From Devosia riboflavina (GTDB lineage Bacteria > Pseudomonadota > Alphaproteobacteria > Rhizobiales > Devosiaceae): a DNA stretch of 64,000 nt. Numbering within the stretch: position 1 is the stretch's first letter; the number at the start of each line of letters is the position of its first letter. The notes beneath the pieces were generated by a model. It was not told where the DNA came from. It made no database searches and worked only from the letters and a program-made list of their open reading frames with translations. The stretch is from the NCBI RefSeq assembly GCF_000743575.1, contig NZ_JQGC01000022.1:1-64000 (forward strand). The letters are read 5' to 3'. The translations under genes and the position numbers were made by a program. Below are positions 1 to 8,009 of this stretch, piece after piece.

Positions 1-75
1 CAGCACGGCGCCCGGGCTGGGCTCGTCGGCGCAGCCTATGCCGGGGCTCTCGGCCCCAACTGGAGGAGGACATAA
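1..75 (+). CDS. C-terminal end of a probable ROK-type sugar kinase (partial)
   Basis: An open frame enters from the left edge and stops with TAA at 73-75, overlapping the next start codon by one base (TAATG). The visible residues include AGLVGAAYAGALG. The Ala-Gly-Leu-x-Gly-Ala-Ala pattern close to the C-terminus is usual in ROK-family glucokinases and N-acetyl-hexosamine kinases. The tight overlap with a GntR/UTRA regulator and a SIS-domain gene fits an amino-sugar operon. Only 24 codons are visible, so the family assignment is tentative; a BadF-type N-acetylglucosamine kinase is an alternative. Confidence 0.4.
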   Translation, partial: QHGARAGLVGAAYAGALGPNWRRT

Positions 76-824
76 TGAGCGACGAACCTGCGGGCCTGGT
101 GCGCCCCGACCGGCGCCGTCCGGAACCGCTATGGCACCAGGCGGAAATGGCACTGCGCGACCTCATCGATCAAGGCGAATGGGCTCCGGGCCTGCAAATC
201 CCCAATGAGGATCGCCTGTGCGAAATGCTCGGCATTTCCCGCATTACCCTGCGCCACGCCCTGCGCAATCTCGAAGAAGCCGGCATGCTCCGTCGCGAGC
301 ATGGCCGCGGCACTTTTGTGCGCTCGGCGACCATGGTGGCCGGCGTCCGCGGCCTCACCAGTTTCACCGATGAAATGCAGACCCTCGCGGTCTCGCCGGG
401 TACGCGCCTCCTCCTCGCGCAGGTCATTTCCGCGACGCGCGAAATCGCCGAAGCGCTCGAAATCGCCGAGGGCGATAGCGTCGTACAGCTCCGCCGCCTG
501 CGTCTCGGCAATGGCCAGCCCATCGGCATCCAGACGACGCACCTGCCGTCCGCCCGTGTGCCCGGCCTCTTCGAAGCTGCCTCGGACGTGACCTCGCTCT
601 ATCGCTGGCTCAAGGACAATGCCGGCATTGTCCCGGTCAAGGCCAAGGAAGTCTACCGCGTCGGCGCCGTCGCCGCGGGCGATGCCTCCGATCTCGAACT
701 GCCCGTCGGTACTCCGGCCTTCGAGGTCGAGCGCATCACCTTCGACCAGCGCAGCCCCTTCGAATTCGCGGTCTCAACCATGCGGGCCGACCGCTACGAA
801 ATCCGCTCAACCCTCTACGTCTAG
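75..824 (+). CDS. GntR family transcriptional regulator, HutC/UTRA type
   Basis: A 249-residue DNA-binding repressor. The N-terminal winged helix-turn-helix covers about residues 15-83, with the recognition region around ISRITLRHALRNLEEAG. A UTRA ligand-binding domain follows (about 95-245) and ends in the usual FEFAVSTMRADRYE-like strand. UTRA regulators normally sense a phosphorylated sugar or similar metabolite of the pathway they control. The gene overlaps the upstream kinase-like frame by one base, has a strong GGAGGAGG ribosome binding site within the upstream coding end, and lies 19 bases before the SIS-domain gene. It therefore probably regulates an amino-sugar operon. The effector is not evident. 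Confidence 0.9.
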   Translation: MSDEPAGLVRPDRRRPEPLWHQAEMALRDLIDQGEWAPGLQIPNEDRLCEMLGISRITLRHALRNLEEAGMLRREHGRGTFVRSATMVAGVRGLTSFTDEMQTLAVSPGTRLLLAQVISATREIAEALEIAEGDSVVQLRRLRLGNGQPIGIQTTHLPSARVPGLFEAASDVTSLYRWLKDNAGIVPVKAKEVYRVGAVAAGDASDLELPVGTPAFEVERITFDQRSPFEFAVSTMRADRYEIRSTLYV

Positions 825-843
825 TTTTGAAAGGCCAGACCCC

Positions 844-1638
844 ATGTCCACTCTCTTCATTTCCAAGCTCGCGGCCATCGCCGAAAAGACTGCCGGCGAA
901 AACGAAGCCGCATTCGAAGCTGCCTCCAAGGCCATGAGCGATACCCTCGCCAATGGCGGCCTCGTGCATCTCTACGGCTCGGGTCACTCGGTGCTGCCGG
1001 TGCAGGAAACCTATCCGCGCTACGGTTCTTATCTCGGCTTCAATCCGCTGACCGACCCGCGCGTCATGTGGCACAATATTCTGGGCGCCGGCGGCGTGCG
1101 CGAACTGCTCTGGCTCGAACGCACCGAAAAATATGCCGAAAAGTTCCTCGACCATCAGCCGCTCAATCCCGGCGACACCATCGTCATTTTCGGCCATTCG
1201 GGCAGCAATGCCTCGGGCATCGACACCGCCCTCTATGCCAAGGAACGCGGCCTCACCGTGATTGCCATCACGGCCAAGTCCAATGCCAGCAAGCCTGCAA
1301 CCCATAGCTCCGGAAAACGCCTGCCGCATGCTTCCGACATCGTCATCGACACCGGCGCGCCGGTGGAAGACGCCATCGTCGACATCAAGGGCTGGAGCCG
1401 TCCGGTGTCCGGCTCCTCGACCGTCCTCGCCATGATCATGATGCACGAACTGGTGTCGCGCACGGCACAGAAGCTGGCCGACAAGGGTATTGAATTGCCG
1501 GTCTTCGCCTCGCCCACCATTCCGGGCGTGACCCTGCACGATACCGACATCATCTATGGTCAGTACCGCGAAAAGATGATCGATGCCCAGTCCAAGCATC
1601 TGGCCCAGTTCAAGAAGACCATGGCCAACGAAGGCTGA
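844..1638 (+). CDS. SIS-domain sugar-phosphate binding protein (UPF0309 type)
   Basis: 264 residues with a single SIS (sugar isomerase) fold. The phosphosugar-binding loops are visible as LYGSGHS (residues 43-49) and FGHSGSN (116-122), followed by the second half with SGSSTVLAMIMMHEL. Length and the GSGHS motif match the UPF0309/YfhH-like group rather than the larger glutamine amidotransferase GlmS. The ATG at 844 is preferred over longer in-frame starts that run inside the regulator gene. Placed directly after a GntR/UTRA regulator and a kinase-like gene, it is likely to isomerise, deaminate or bind an amino-sugar phosphate. The exact reaction cannot be read from sequence. Confidence 0.85.
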   Translation: MSTLFISKLAAIAEKTAGENEAAFEAASKAMSDTLANGGLVHLYGSGHSVLPVQETYPRYGSYLGFNPLTDPRVMWHNILGAGGVRELLWLERTEKYAEKFLDHQPLNPGDTIVIFGHSGSNASGIDTALYAKERGLTVIAITAKSNASKPATHSSGKRLPHASDIVIDTGAPVEDAIVDIKGWSRPVSGSSTVLAMIMMHELVSRTAQKLADKGIELPVFASPTIPGVTLHDTDIIYGQYREKMIDAQSKHLAQFKKTMANEG

Positions 1639-1694
1639 CGCACCGCCAAGGGCGACCAGGCGCGAGCAGGTTCACCCGCTCGTGCTTGCGCCGG

Positions 1695-1901
1695 TCAGTC
1701 GACCGCAACCATGACGTCGGACGCCTTGACGACCGCGTAGGCGTCTTTGCCGACTTCCAGGCCAAGCTCATCGACCGCCTGATTGGTGATCGAGGCCGTC
1801 ACGATAGAGCCGCCAATGTCGATGCGGACATGGGCCGTGGTCGCGCCCTTGACGACTTCCACGACTTTACCCTTGAGCTGGTTCCGGGCACTGATCTTCA
1901 T
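1695..1901 (-). CDS. Molbindin, single TOBE/MOP domain protein
   Basis: A 68-residue protein made of one MOP/TOBE domain, starting MKISARNQLKGKVVEVVKGATT, here cited only as the diagnostic SARNQLKG and VKGATTAHV motifs of molbindins. Such small proteins assemble into hexamers that bind molybdate or tungstate oxyanions and act in storage or homeostasis in the cytoplasm. The ATG at 1901 is preceded by TGGAGGT on the minus strand, which decides this start over upstream in-frame alternatives that cross the Nudix gene. It stands alone between convergent and divergent neighbours, with no mod transporter gene in view. Confidence 0.85.
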   Translation of the reverse strand: MKISARNQLKGKVVEVVKGATTAHVRIDIGGSIVTASITNQAVDELGLEVGKDAYAVVKASDVMVAVD

Positions 1902-1937
1902 GCGAATACCTCCATGGTCATGAGATAGATAAGCCCC

Positions 1938-2360
1938 ATGCCACCCGCCGAAAACCCGCCACGGGAAATCCACATCGCCGCCTGCGTCATCGAACGCGCC
2001 GACGGCATGATTGCGCTTGTGCGCAAGCGCGGCACCTCGGCCTTCATGCAGCCGGGCGGCAAGCTCGAACCGGGCGAGGCCGCTGCAGATGCCGTTTTGC
2101 GCGAAGTGGAAGAAGAGCTCGGCATTCGCCTCACCCGCCCGCTCGAATCCATCGGACGCTTCTCCGCGACTGCCGCCAACGAGCCCGATACCCTGGTCTT
2201 TGCCGACGTGTTCTGGTGCCGATGCGACGAGGCCCTGGTCGTCCAGGCCGAAATCGAAGAGCTGCGCTGGATAGACCCCACCGCCCCAGGCGACATCACG
2301 CTCGCCCTGCTGACCAGCGACCACATCCTCCCTGCCCTCTTACACCGACGGCAAGGCTAG
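1938..2360 (+). CDS. Nudix hydrolase
   Basis: 140 residues with a perfect Nudix box: G-K-L-E-P-G-E, seven residues, then REVEEELGI, in the middle of the protein. These residues coordinate the divalent metals that cleave nucleoside diphosphate-X substrates. The rest is a plain Nudix fold without extra domains, so the substrate (oxidised nucleotide, NDP-sugar or other) is open. It is divergent from the molbindin gene with 36 bases between start codons, and its last 21 bases overlap the end of the convergent LysR gene. Confidence 0.85.
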   Translation: MPPAENPPREIHIAACVIERADGMIALVRKRGTSAFMQPGGKLEPGEAAADAVLREVEEELGIRLTRPLESIGRFSATAANEPDTLVFADVFWCRCDEALVVQAEIEELRWIDPTAPGDITLALLTSDHILPALLHRRQG

Positions 2361-3224
2361 ACTTTCGAACTGCCGCGCCTCTTCCACCAGCCAATCGCAA
2401 AAGAGCTGCGACTTGCGGTGCTGCCGGTTGCGACGGACGACGACATAGCTCTGGCCACTATCGACGAAGCCATAGGGCGCCACCAGCCGGCCGGAGGCGA
2501 GATCGTCCGACACCATGGGCCATGGCGCGATGGAGATGCCGAGCCCCGATAGCGCGGCCTCGATCATGAAATAGAAATGCTCATATTCGACGCCCTCATC
2601 ACCGGTCACCGCCACCCCGGCCTGCCTCGCCCAGACCTGCCAGGCGTGCCGCCGGCTACGGGTATGCAGCAATGTGAGTTTTTCGAGATTTCCACCATGC
2701 CGATCATGGAGTTTTGGAGAAATCACCGGCCCGATCCTCTCGGGAAAAAGCTCGATGACCTCGGCATCCACCGGCCATGGCCCCGGCGCCGCGCGAATGG
2801 CGATATCGAAGGCATCGCGCTGAAAGTCGACCGGCTGGCTCGATGCCGACAATCGCACTTCGATGTCGGGATAGGCATCGCTGAACCGATAGAGCCGCGG
2901 GATCAGCCAGCGCATGGTAAAAGTGCCGGGACACGACACATCAAGCGGCCCCTCCGCCGTATCCGCCACCGACCGCACCGCCAGATCCATCTGATCGAAG
3001 GCCAGGCTTAGCCCCGCCAGCAGGGTCGCCCCGGCCTCGGTGAGCTGCATCCTGTTTTTCGGACCGGCAAACAGCGCCACGCCCAAAAGATCCTCCAGAT
3101 GCTGCACCTGCCGGCTGATGGCGCTGTGGGTCACATGCAGCTCCTCGGCCGCCAGCGTCATGCGGCCATGCCGGCCGGCCGCTTCGAAAGCCCTGAGCGC
3201 ATTGAGAGATGGCAGACGACGCAT
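2340..3224 (-). CDS. LysR family transcriptional regulator (GcvA-like)
   Basis: 294 residues. The N-terminal helix-turn-helix (about 1-62) has the standard LysR pattern LNALRAFEAAGRHG...LHVTHSAISRQVQHLE. It is followed by the periplasmic-binding-like effector domain, with LDVSCPGTFTMRWLIPRL typical of the GcvA-like subgroup. It is divergent from the methyltransferase gene, with a 15-base dyad in the gap, so that gene is the natural candidate target beside autoregulation. Its 3' end overlaps the convergent Nudix gene. Confidence 0.88.
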   Translation of the reverse strand: MRRLPSLNALRAFEAAGRHGRMTLAAEELHVTHSAISRQVQHLEDLLGVALFAGPKNRMQLTEAGATLLAGLSLAFDQMDLAVRSVADTAEGPLDVSCPGTFTMRWLIPRLYRFSDAYPDIEVRLSASSQPVDFQRDAFDIAIRAAPGPWPVDAEVIELFPERIGPVISPKLHDRHGGNLEKLTLLHTRSRRHAWQVWARQAGVAVTGDEGVEYEHFYFMIEAALSGLGISIAPWPMVSDDLASGRLVAPYGFVDSGQSYVVVRRNRQHRKSQLFCDWLVEEARQFESLALPSV

Positions 3225-3237
3225 TTGTGCATTTTCC

Positions 3238-3252
3238 GAACATCGACTGTTC
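3238..3252. promoter_or_regulatory. Candidate LysR-type operator, 5-5-5 dyad
   Basis: GAACA-TCGAC-TGTTC is a perfect inverted repeat 13 bases upstream of the lysR start and about 75 bases upstream of the divergent methyltransferase. The 15-base dyad size and its place in a divergent gap are what LysR-type regulators use. Assignment is by position only. Confidence 0.45.
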
Positions 3253-3324
3253 AGACTTATCGTTTTTCAACCACTAAAACCAATGCTTTCCTTCGGGCAT
3301 ATTGTGACGAAAGGAAACAAGCCC

Positions 3325-4101
3325 ATGTCAGCCCGCCACCAGGATGGCAGCGCCGGCGACGCCAATTACGGCGTCATCGGCACGAATTATCGCCGCTATC
3401 GCCAGCCCGATCCGCATATCGCCGGTTTCATTCTCAAGGCGCTCGGCAATGCCAGCACAGTGCTCAATGTCGGCGCCGGAGCCGGTTCCTATGAACCCAC
3501 TGACAGAGAGGTAACGGCCGTCGAACCTTCCGACTCCATGCGCGCCCAGCGTCCGGCCCATCTGAACCAGGCAATCGACGGCACCGCCGAAAACCTGCCC
3601 TTTGCCGATGGTGCGTTCCACGCCAGCATGGCGACATTCACCGTGCACCAGTGGAAAGACCTCAAGGCCGGCCTCACCGAAATGCGCCGTGTCACCAGCG
3701 GTCCCGTTTTGGTCCTGACATGTGACCCGACCAAACTCGACACCTTCTGGCTCAATGACTATGCGCCCGAAGCGATCTCCGTCGAAGCCAGCCGCTATCC
3801 ATCCATGGACGGGATCGCCGCGGGCCTCGGCGGCTCCGTCGACATCCTGCCGGTGCCCATCCCGCTCGCCTGCACCGACGGCTTTAGCGAGGCCTATTAC
3901 GGCCGGCCCGAAAGCCTCCTCGATCCCGGCGCCCGCCTCGCCAATTCGGCCTGGAGCTTTGTCGATCCATCCGTAGGCGAGCGCTTCGCAAAACGCCTTT
4001 CGGACGATCTTCAGTCCGGCCGATGGGACCGCCAACACGGCCAACTGCGCTCACAACCCTTCTTCGAAGGCTCGCTTCGCCTTCTCGTGGGGCGGCCGTG
4101 A
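3325..4101 (+). CDS. Class I SAM-dependent methyltransferase
   Basis: 258 residues with a Rossmann-type methyltransferase fold. Motif I is NVGAGAGSYEP, the acidic end of strand 2 is VEPSDSMR, and the motif II/III region is GTAENLPFADGAFHASMATFTVHQW, all typical of the Methyltransf_11 group acting on small molecules. The ATG at 3325 follows AAAGGAAAC and is preferred over a longer frame that would cover the divergent lysR gene. No substrate can be inferred. The divergent LysR gene and its dyad suggest regulated expression. Confidence 0.85.
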   Translation: MSARHQDGSAGDANYGVIGTNYRRYRQPDPHIAGFILKALGNASTVLNVGAGAGSYEPTDREVTAVEPSDSMRAQRPAHLNQAIDGTAENLPFADGAFHASMATFTVHQWKDLKAGLTEMRRVTSGPVLVLTCDPTKLDTFWLNDYAPEAISVEASRYPSMDGIAAGLGGSVDILPVPIPLACTDGFSEAYYGRPESLLDPGARLANSAWSFVDPSVGERFAKRLSDDLQSGRWDRQHGQLRSQPFFEGSLRLLVGRP

Positions 4102-4155
4102 TGTCGATCATGCGGTGTGTCCAAAAGCCCAGGCTCTCTGACACACCCATAGTGC

Positions 4156-5181
4156 CTACCACCAGCGCGGATGCCCGGGCGTCAGTCCGTTGGCCGTCGC
4201 CGCGTCGATGGCGGCGATTTCTTCCGGCGCAAAGCTCAGATTGTTGAGCACACCGAGATTGTCCTGCAATTGCCCCAGCGTCCGGATGCCGATCAGCGCC
4301 GAGGTCAGTTCGGGCCGGCGCAGTACCCAGGCCAGGGCCATTTGCGGCAGGGTCTGGCCGCGTGCCCTGGCGATAGCCGCAAGCTTGCCCACCGCGTCGA
4401 GGGTTTCGGGCTTGATCCGATCGGCCTTGAGGAACGGATTGTTGCTCGTGCCGCGAGCGCCTTCGGTATCGCCGCTATTGTACTTGCCCGACAGCACGCC
4501 CTGCGCCAGCGGTGAAAAGGCAATCATGCCGATGCCCAATTCGCCACAGGCATCCACCGTCTTGTCGTCCTCGATCCAGCGATTGAGGATGGAATAGCTC
4601 GGCTGATGCAGGATGCAGGGCACGCCGAGGTTTTTAAGAATGGCATCGGCCGCGCGCGTCTCGGCTTCCGGATAATTGGAAATGCCGACATAGAGCGTCT
4701 TGCCCTGAGCCACGAGCGTTGCCAGCGCGCCCATGGTTTCTTCGAGCGGCGTCTTGGGATCGAAGCGGTGCGAATAGAAGACGTCGACATAATCGAGGCC
4801 AAGCCGCTTCAGCGACTGATCGGCGGAAGCGATAAGGTTCTTGCGGCTCCCCCATTCGCCATAGGGGCCATCCCACATCTGATAGCCGGCTTTGGACGAA
4901 ATGATCAGCTCATCGCGATAGGGCCTGAAATCGCGGGCCATCACCTGCCCGAACAATTCTTCGGCCGATCCGGGAGGCGGGCCGTAGTTGTTGGCAAGGT
5001 CGAAATGCGTGATTCCGGCATCGAAGGCCGCGCCGAGCATTTCAAAGGCCGAAGGATAGTCCCGCGCGCCACCAAAATTCTGCCAGAGGCCGAGACTGAT
5101 GACGGGCAGTTTCAGGCCGGAGCGACCGGCATGGCGATATTGCATGGTCTCGTAGCGACCGGGGGCAGCGCGATAGGTCAT
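4156..5181 (-). CDS. Aldo/keto reductase (YghZ/MgrA-like)
   Basis: 341 residues, TIM-barrel NADPH-dependent reductase. Visible features are the active-site Asp and Tyr in THFDLANNYG, the catalytic Lys in IISSKAGYQMWDGPYG, the His in VDVFYSHRFDP, and the cofactor region ALIGIRTLGQLQDNL. The N-terminus (YRHAGRSGLKLPVISLGLWQNFG) and the GMIAFSPLAQGVLSGKY motif match the E. coli YghZ subgroup, which reduces L-glyceraldehyde 3-phosphate and methylglyoxal. It ends 54 bases from the convergent methyltransferase. The physiological substrate here is inferred only from subgroup similarity. Confidence 0.88.
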   Translation of the reverse strand: MTYRAAPGRYETMQYRHAGRSGLKLPVISLGLWQNFGGARDYPSAFEMLGAAFDAGITHFDLANNYGPPPGSAEELFGQVMARDFRPYRDELIISSKAGYQMWDGPYGEWGSRKNLIASADQSLKRLGLDYVDVFYSHRFDPKTPLEETMGALATLVAQGKTLYVGISNYPEAETRAADAILKNLGVPCILHQPSYSILNRWIEDDKTVDACGELGIGMIAFSPLAQGVLSGKYNSGDTEGARGTSNNPFLKADRIKPETLDAVGKLAAIARARGQTLPQMALAWVLRRPELTSALIGIRTLGQLQDNLGVLNNLSFAPEEIAAIDAATANGLTPGHPRWW

Positions 5182-5312
5182 GATACGTCCAGGAGTGCTA
5201 GGTCGAGCCTCAGGGCCGACAACGGACGAACCATTTACAACGGCTGCCCCATCCTGCCCAGCCGTGGCAACAAATAGACTTGGCCGGGCGCATACCCAGC
5301 CAAGTCCCTGCT

Positions 5313-7037
5313 TCAGATTGCCAGCAGGCGCGCGGCCTGGCGCAGCGCCGCAGCCGTACGATTGGCACCACGCATAAGCTGGGTACGGGCAAAGCCGATG
5401 GTTTCCGGCCCATGCGTCCCAAGCTCGCTCGCCACGGAAAGCGCGGGAAGGCCCGGCACCGGCAGGGCCGGATCGTGGGTGAAGCGCGGACCGCGCGTAT
5501 AGTTGAGCGGCACGAGAATGCGGGCGAGTTGCTGGATCACCGCATTGGCCCGCGTCTCGTCTACTGTGCCGGCCGCAATGCCGGCATAGAAAGCCTCGAG
5601 CGCAACACCGAGACCAGCCAGCTCTGCTGCAACCGGATCGAGCAGCGCGGCGTCGTCACCTGCCGCCTTCTGATATTTCTCCAGCGTCGCCTTGAACTCG
5701 ACAGCCGTTGCGCGCCAGTCGAAAGGCAGGATCGTTGCATTGGCCACCGCCATGATGCCGGCCAGATAGACCTTGATATCGCGAATGAGAATATCGCGGT
5801 CGGCAATGTCCATCAGATCGTTTTCGGTGTGCCAGGCGATGTTCCCGCCGCAGCCGCCGACGGTGTAATAGTTCATCTCCTTGCGCTTCTCGACCGTCAT
5901 GGTGGAGGACAGCATGAAGAAGCTCGAAAGCCCGATATTATTGAAGGAATAGTCGCCGGCGCGGAGCGGACGTTCGCCGTGGAAGGGTAGATCGGCGACC
6001 TCGCGGATGACATCGGTGCAAAGGCCATTGGCCTCGCTCATCACCGCGACATTTTCATAGACATCGGCCCAACGGCAGCCAGGGCTATCGCAATTGACCT
6101 GCGCGACGCAGTTGTCGTCGAGATCGAGCGCGAAGGCATCGGCATACCAGGCCGAGCCGGCATAGCGACCGGTGGAATGGCCCGGCCACCAGGCGATACG
6201 CACCGAGCGGCGGAGATCGCCACGATTGTGCCAGAGGACGCGGGCGATTTCGAGCATGGCCGCGTCACCCGTCGCATTGTCGCCCACCCCGACATCCCAA
6301 CTGTCGTAGTGGCCAGCGAGCAGCACGAACTTTTCCGGCTCGACTGCGCCGGGCACGTTGACCACCGGAACAATGGACTTGAACCAGCCCTCTTCGAGCC
6401 GGGTCTTGATGGTGACACTGCCACCGGCCTTGGCGAGCGCGATTAGTTCCTGCCCGTCGGGGTTGTTGACCACGGCAACCGGGATCACCGGCTTGCGCGG
6501 CAGGCCATTGAGATCGGGCGAACCCCAGACCGACGAACAGATGCCCCAATGCCGGTCGACGCCCGGGTTGACCGCGATGACGCCGATGGCGCCCTTTTCC
6601 TGGAATTCGAGCACCTTGTTGGGCGAGGCAAAGCCATCGGTGAGCACGATCTTGCCGCGAATGCGCTCTTCGGCGGCCGCGGCCTCGTCCCGGTTCTTTT
6701 CGTAAAAGCTGCCGACGCTGGCGGCCAGTGCGCCCGGCACATGGTGCAGCATGCCGCTCATGCCCTCGGGGCAGCTCAGCGAATAGGCGGGAGGCTTGGA
6801 GGCATAGGTCTTGCCATTGGCCGCAACCGATGCCTCATATGGAATGGAGAGATAAAGCGAGGCTTCGAGCATTTCGACCGGCACGCCAAGCTCTCCAAGG
6901 CGCCGGGCAATATCATGGGCAGAGGCTTCGACGTCTTCCGGCTTCCAGCGTGGCATGGTGGAAAAGGCCTCCACCAGCGGCCATGCCGCGTCGGCATTGA
7001 CCTGGGCGATGGCGTTTTTGATGGCCGTGTCGAGCAT
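5313..7037 (-). CDS. M28-type hydrolase with PA domain and altered active site
   Basis: 574 residues. An N-terminal part and a PA-like insert (about 110-220) precede an M28 zinc-peptidase fold with GHYDSWDVGVGDNATG (metal His and bridging Asp), NCDSPG and HTENDLMDI (further ligands). The usual paired glutamates of M28, expected in the FxGEExG segment, are replaced by Gly-His-Ser (WWPGHSTGRYAGS, His287-Ser288). No signal peptide is visible, so it is probably cytosolic. The ATG at 7037 has AAGAGGG upstream; a longer frame to 7097 would run through an operator. Two ATTGTACGACAAT dyads lie just upstream, shared with the divergent GntR gene. It may be an aminopeptidase or a relative with another amide substrate. 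Confidence 0.8.
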   Translation of the reverse strand: MLDTAIKNAIAQVNADAAWPLVEAFSTMPRWKPEDVEASAHDIARRLGELGVPVEMLEASLYLSIPYEASVAANGKTYASKPPAYSLSCPEGMSGMLHHVPGALAASVGSFYEKNRDEAAAAEERIRGKIVLTDGFASPNKVLEFQEKGAIGVIAVNPGVDRHWGICSSVWGSPDLNGLPRKPVIPVAVVNNPDGQELIALAKAGGSVTIKTRLEEGWFKSIVPVVNVPGAVEPEKFVLLAGHYDSWDVGVGDNATGDAAMLEIARVLWHNRGDLRRSVRIAWWPGHSTGRYAGSAWYADAFALDLDDNCVAQVNCDSPGCRWADVYENVAVMSEANGLCTDVIREVADLPFHGERPLRAGDYSFNNIGLSSFFMLSSTMTVEKRKEMNYYTVGGCGGNIAWHTENDLMDIADRDILIRDIKVYLAGIMAVANATILPFDWRATAVEFKATLEKYQKAAGDDAALLDPVAAELAGLGVALEAFYAGIAAGTVDETRANAVIQQLARILVPLNYTRGPRFTHDPALPVPGLPALSVASELGTHGPETIGFARTQLMRGANRTAAALRQAARLLAI

Positions 7038-7085
7038 GCTGAACCCTCTTAGTGCGATGTGACGGCCCACGATGCCCCAAGATAA

Positions 7086-7098
7086 ATTGTACGACAAT
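7086..7098. promoter_or_regulatory. FCD/GntR-type operator, copy 1
   Basis: ATTGTACGACAAT, a dyad ATTGT-nnn-ACAAT. The core TTGTnnnACAA matches the short TnGTnnnACnA dyads bound by FadR/FCD-type GntR proteins. It sits between the M28 gene and the divergent FCD regulator gene, and recurs identically at 7103 and 15286. Confidence 0.75.
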
Positions 7099-7102
7099 CC
7101 GG

Positions 7103-7115
7103 ATTGTACGACAAT
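7103..7115. promoter_or_regulatory. FCD/GntR-type operator, copy 2
   Basis: Second identical ATTGTACGACAAT, 17 bases from the first copy. Tandem placement in the divergent promoter region suggests cooperative binding and autoregulation of the adjacent regulator. Confidence 0.75.
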
Positions 7116-7237
7116 TTTCCGCTAGGCTTTGCGAAACACCCTCGTTACAGTCATTCCAACACGCCGTCGCACCGATTTGACCAAGACGGCCAAATGCAGG
7201 ATGACCCACCCATTTTCCCTTGGGGCGACCGATACTG

Positions 7238-7957
7238 ATGAGCGACTTGCGTAGAATCTTTCAGGTTGATGCATCGCACATGGCCGATGAGCTGGCGGAG
7301 GAGAGCACGCAAACGCGTCAGCTCGCCCGCGATCGGGTTTTTGACTCCGTTCGCACCGCCATCATGGAAGGTCGCATCGCGCCGGATACGCGTCTGACCG
7401 AACGCGAACTTTGCGAAGCCTTCGGCATCAGCCGCACCGTGGTACGCGAAGTCGCGCGCCGGCTGGAGGCCGAAAAGCTCGTCAGCGTCATTCCCCATAG
7501 CGGGCTCCGTGTGGCGCGGTTGACGCGAAAACACGTCCACGAAATCTACGAAATCCGCACCGAGCTTGAAGCGATCACCGTGCGCAGTTTCCTCGCCTGC
7601 GCCACGGACGAAGATATTGCCGCAGCGCAGGATTTCGGTCGTCGCCTGCTGGAAGCGGGCTCGAACGGCGACAAGGTCGGCATGGCCGAGACCATGTCGA
7701 AATTCCTGCGCTTCATGACCGATGTCGCGGATAACCAGATCGCTGCCGAAATGCTCGACCAGCTCCGCTCCCGCGTCAACATGCTCCGCATCTACGCCAT
7801 GGACGAGCCTGGCCAGCTCGAAACCGGCATGGAAGGTGTGCGCGCCATCATCGCCGGCATCACCGCCCGCGATATTGCCGCCGCCGAGCGCGCCACCCGG
7901 ATCTATGTGCGTCGCTCCGCCGACGCCGTGCTCCGCCATATGGACCGGGATGAATAG
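7238..7957 (+). CDS. GntR family transcriptional regulator, FCD type
   Basis: 239 residues. A winged helix-turn-helix (about 28-95: LARDRVFDSVRTAIMEG...TERELCEAFGISRTVVREVARRLE) is followed by an all-helical FCD effector domain (about 100-235), with IYEIRTELEA at its start. FCD regulators usually respond to organic or amino-acid-like acids. The ATG at 7238 is chosen; a TTG at 7220 is a weaker option. The protein is encoded at the head of the hyuB-hyuA-M20 operon and opposite the M28 gene. The three ATTGTACGACAAT dyads (7086, 7103, 15286) are the natural binding sites, which would put the M28 gene, this operon and the ABC importer under one regulator. Confidence 0.9.
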   Translation: MSDLRRIFQVDASHMADELAEESTQTRQLARDRVFDSVRTAIMEGRIAPDTRLTERELCEAFGISRTVVREVARRLEAEKLVSVIPHSGLRVARLTRKHVHEIYEIRTELEAITVRSFLACATDEDIAAAQDFGRRLLEAGSNGDKVGMAETMSKFLRFMTDVADNQIAAEMLDQLRSRVNMLRIYAMDEPGQLETGMEGVRAIIAGITARDIAAAERATRIYVRRSADAVLRHMDRDE

Positions 7958-8009
7958 TGCCGCGCACGCTCCCGATACTTTCTCTTCTTTTCTCTCTGGA
8001 AGGCTTTTG

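Noticed and set aside
736..1599. Long minus-strand frame opposite the SIS-domain gene
   Set aside because: It is a codon-bias shadow of the real plus-strand gene: histidine- and glycine-rich with no family pattern. Many similar shadow frames (for example 8442-9995, 27920-28840, 34509-36194, 35900-37594, 41648-43450) were left out for the same reason.
1649..1699. Imperfect hairpin between the SIS-domain gene and the molbindin gene
   Set aside because: GACC-GGCGC-AGC pairing is broken by several mismatches and has no T run; it is too weak to call a terminator.
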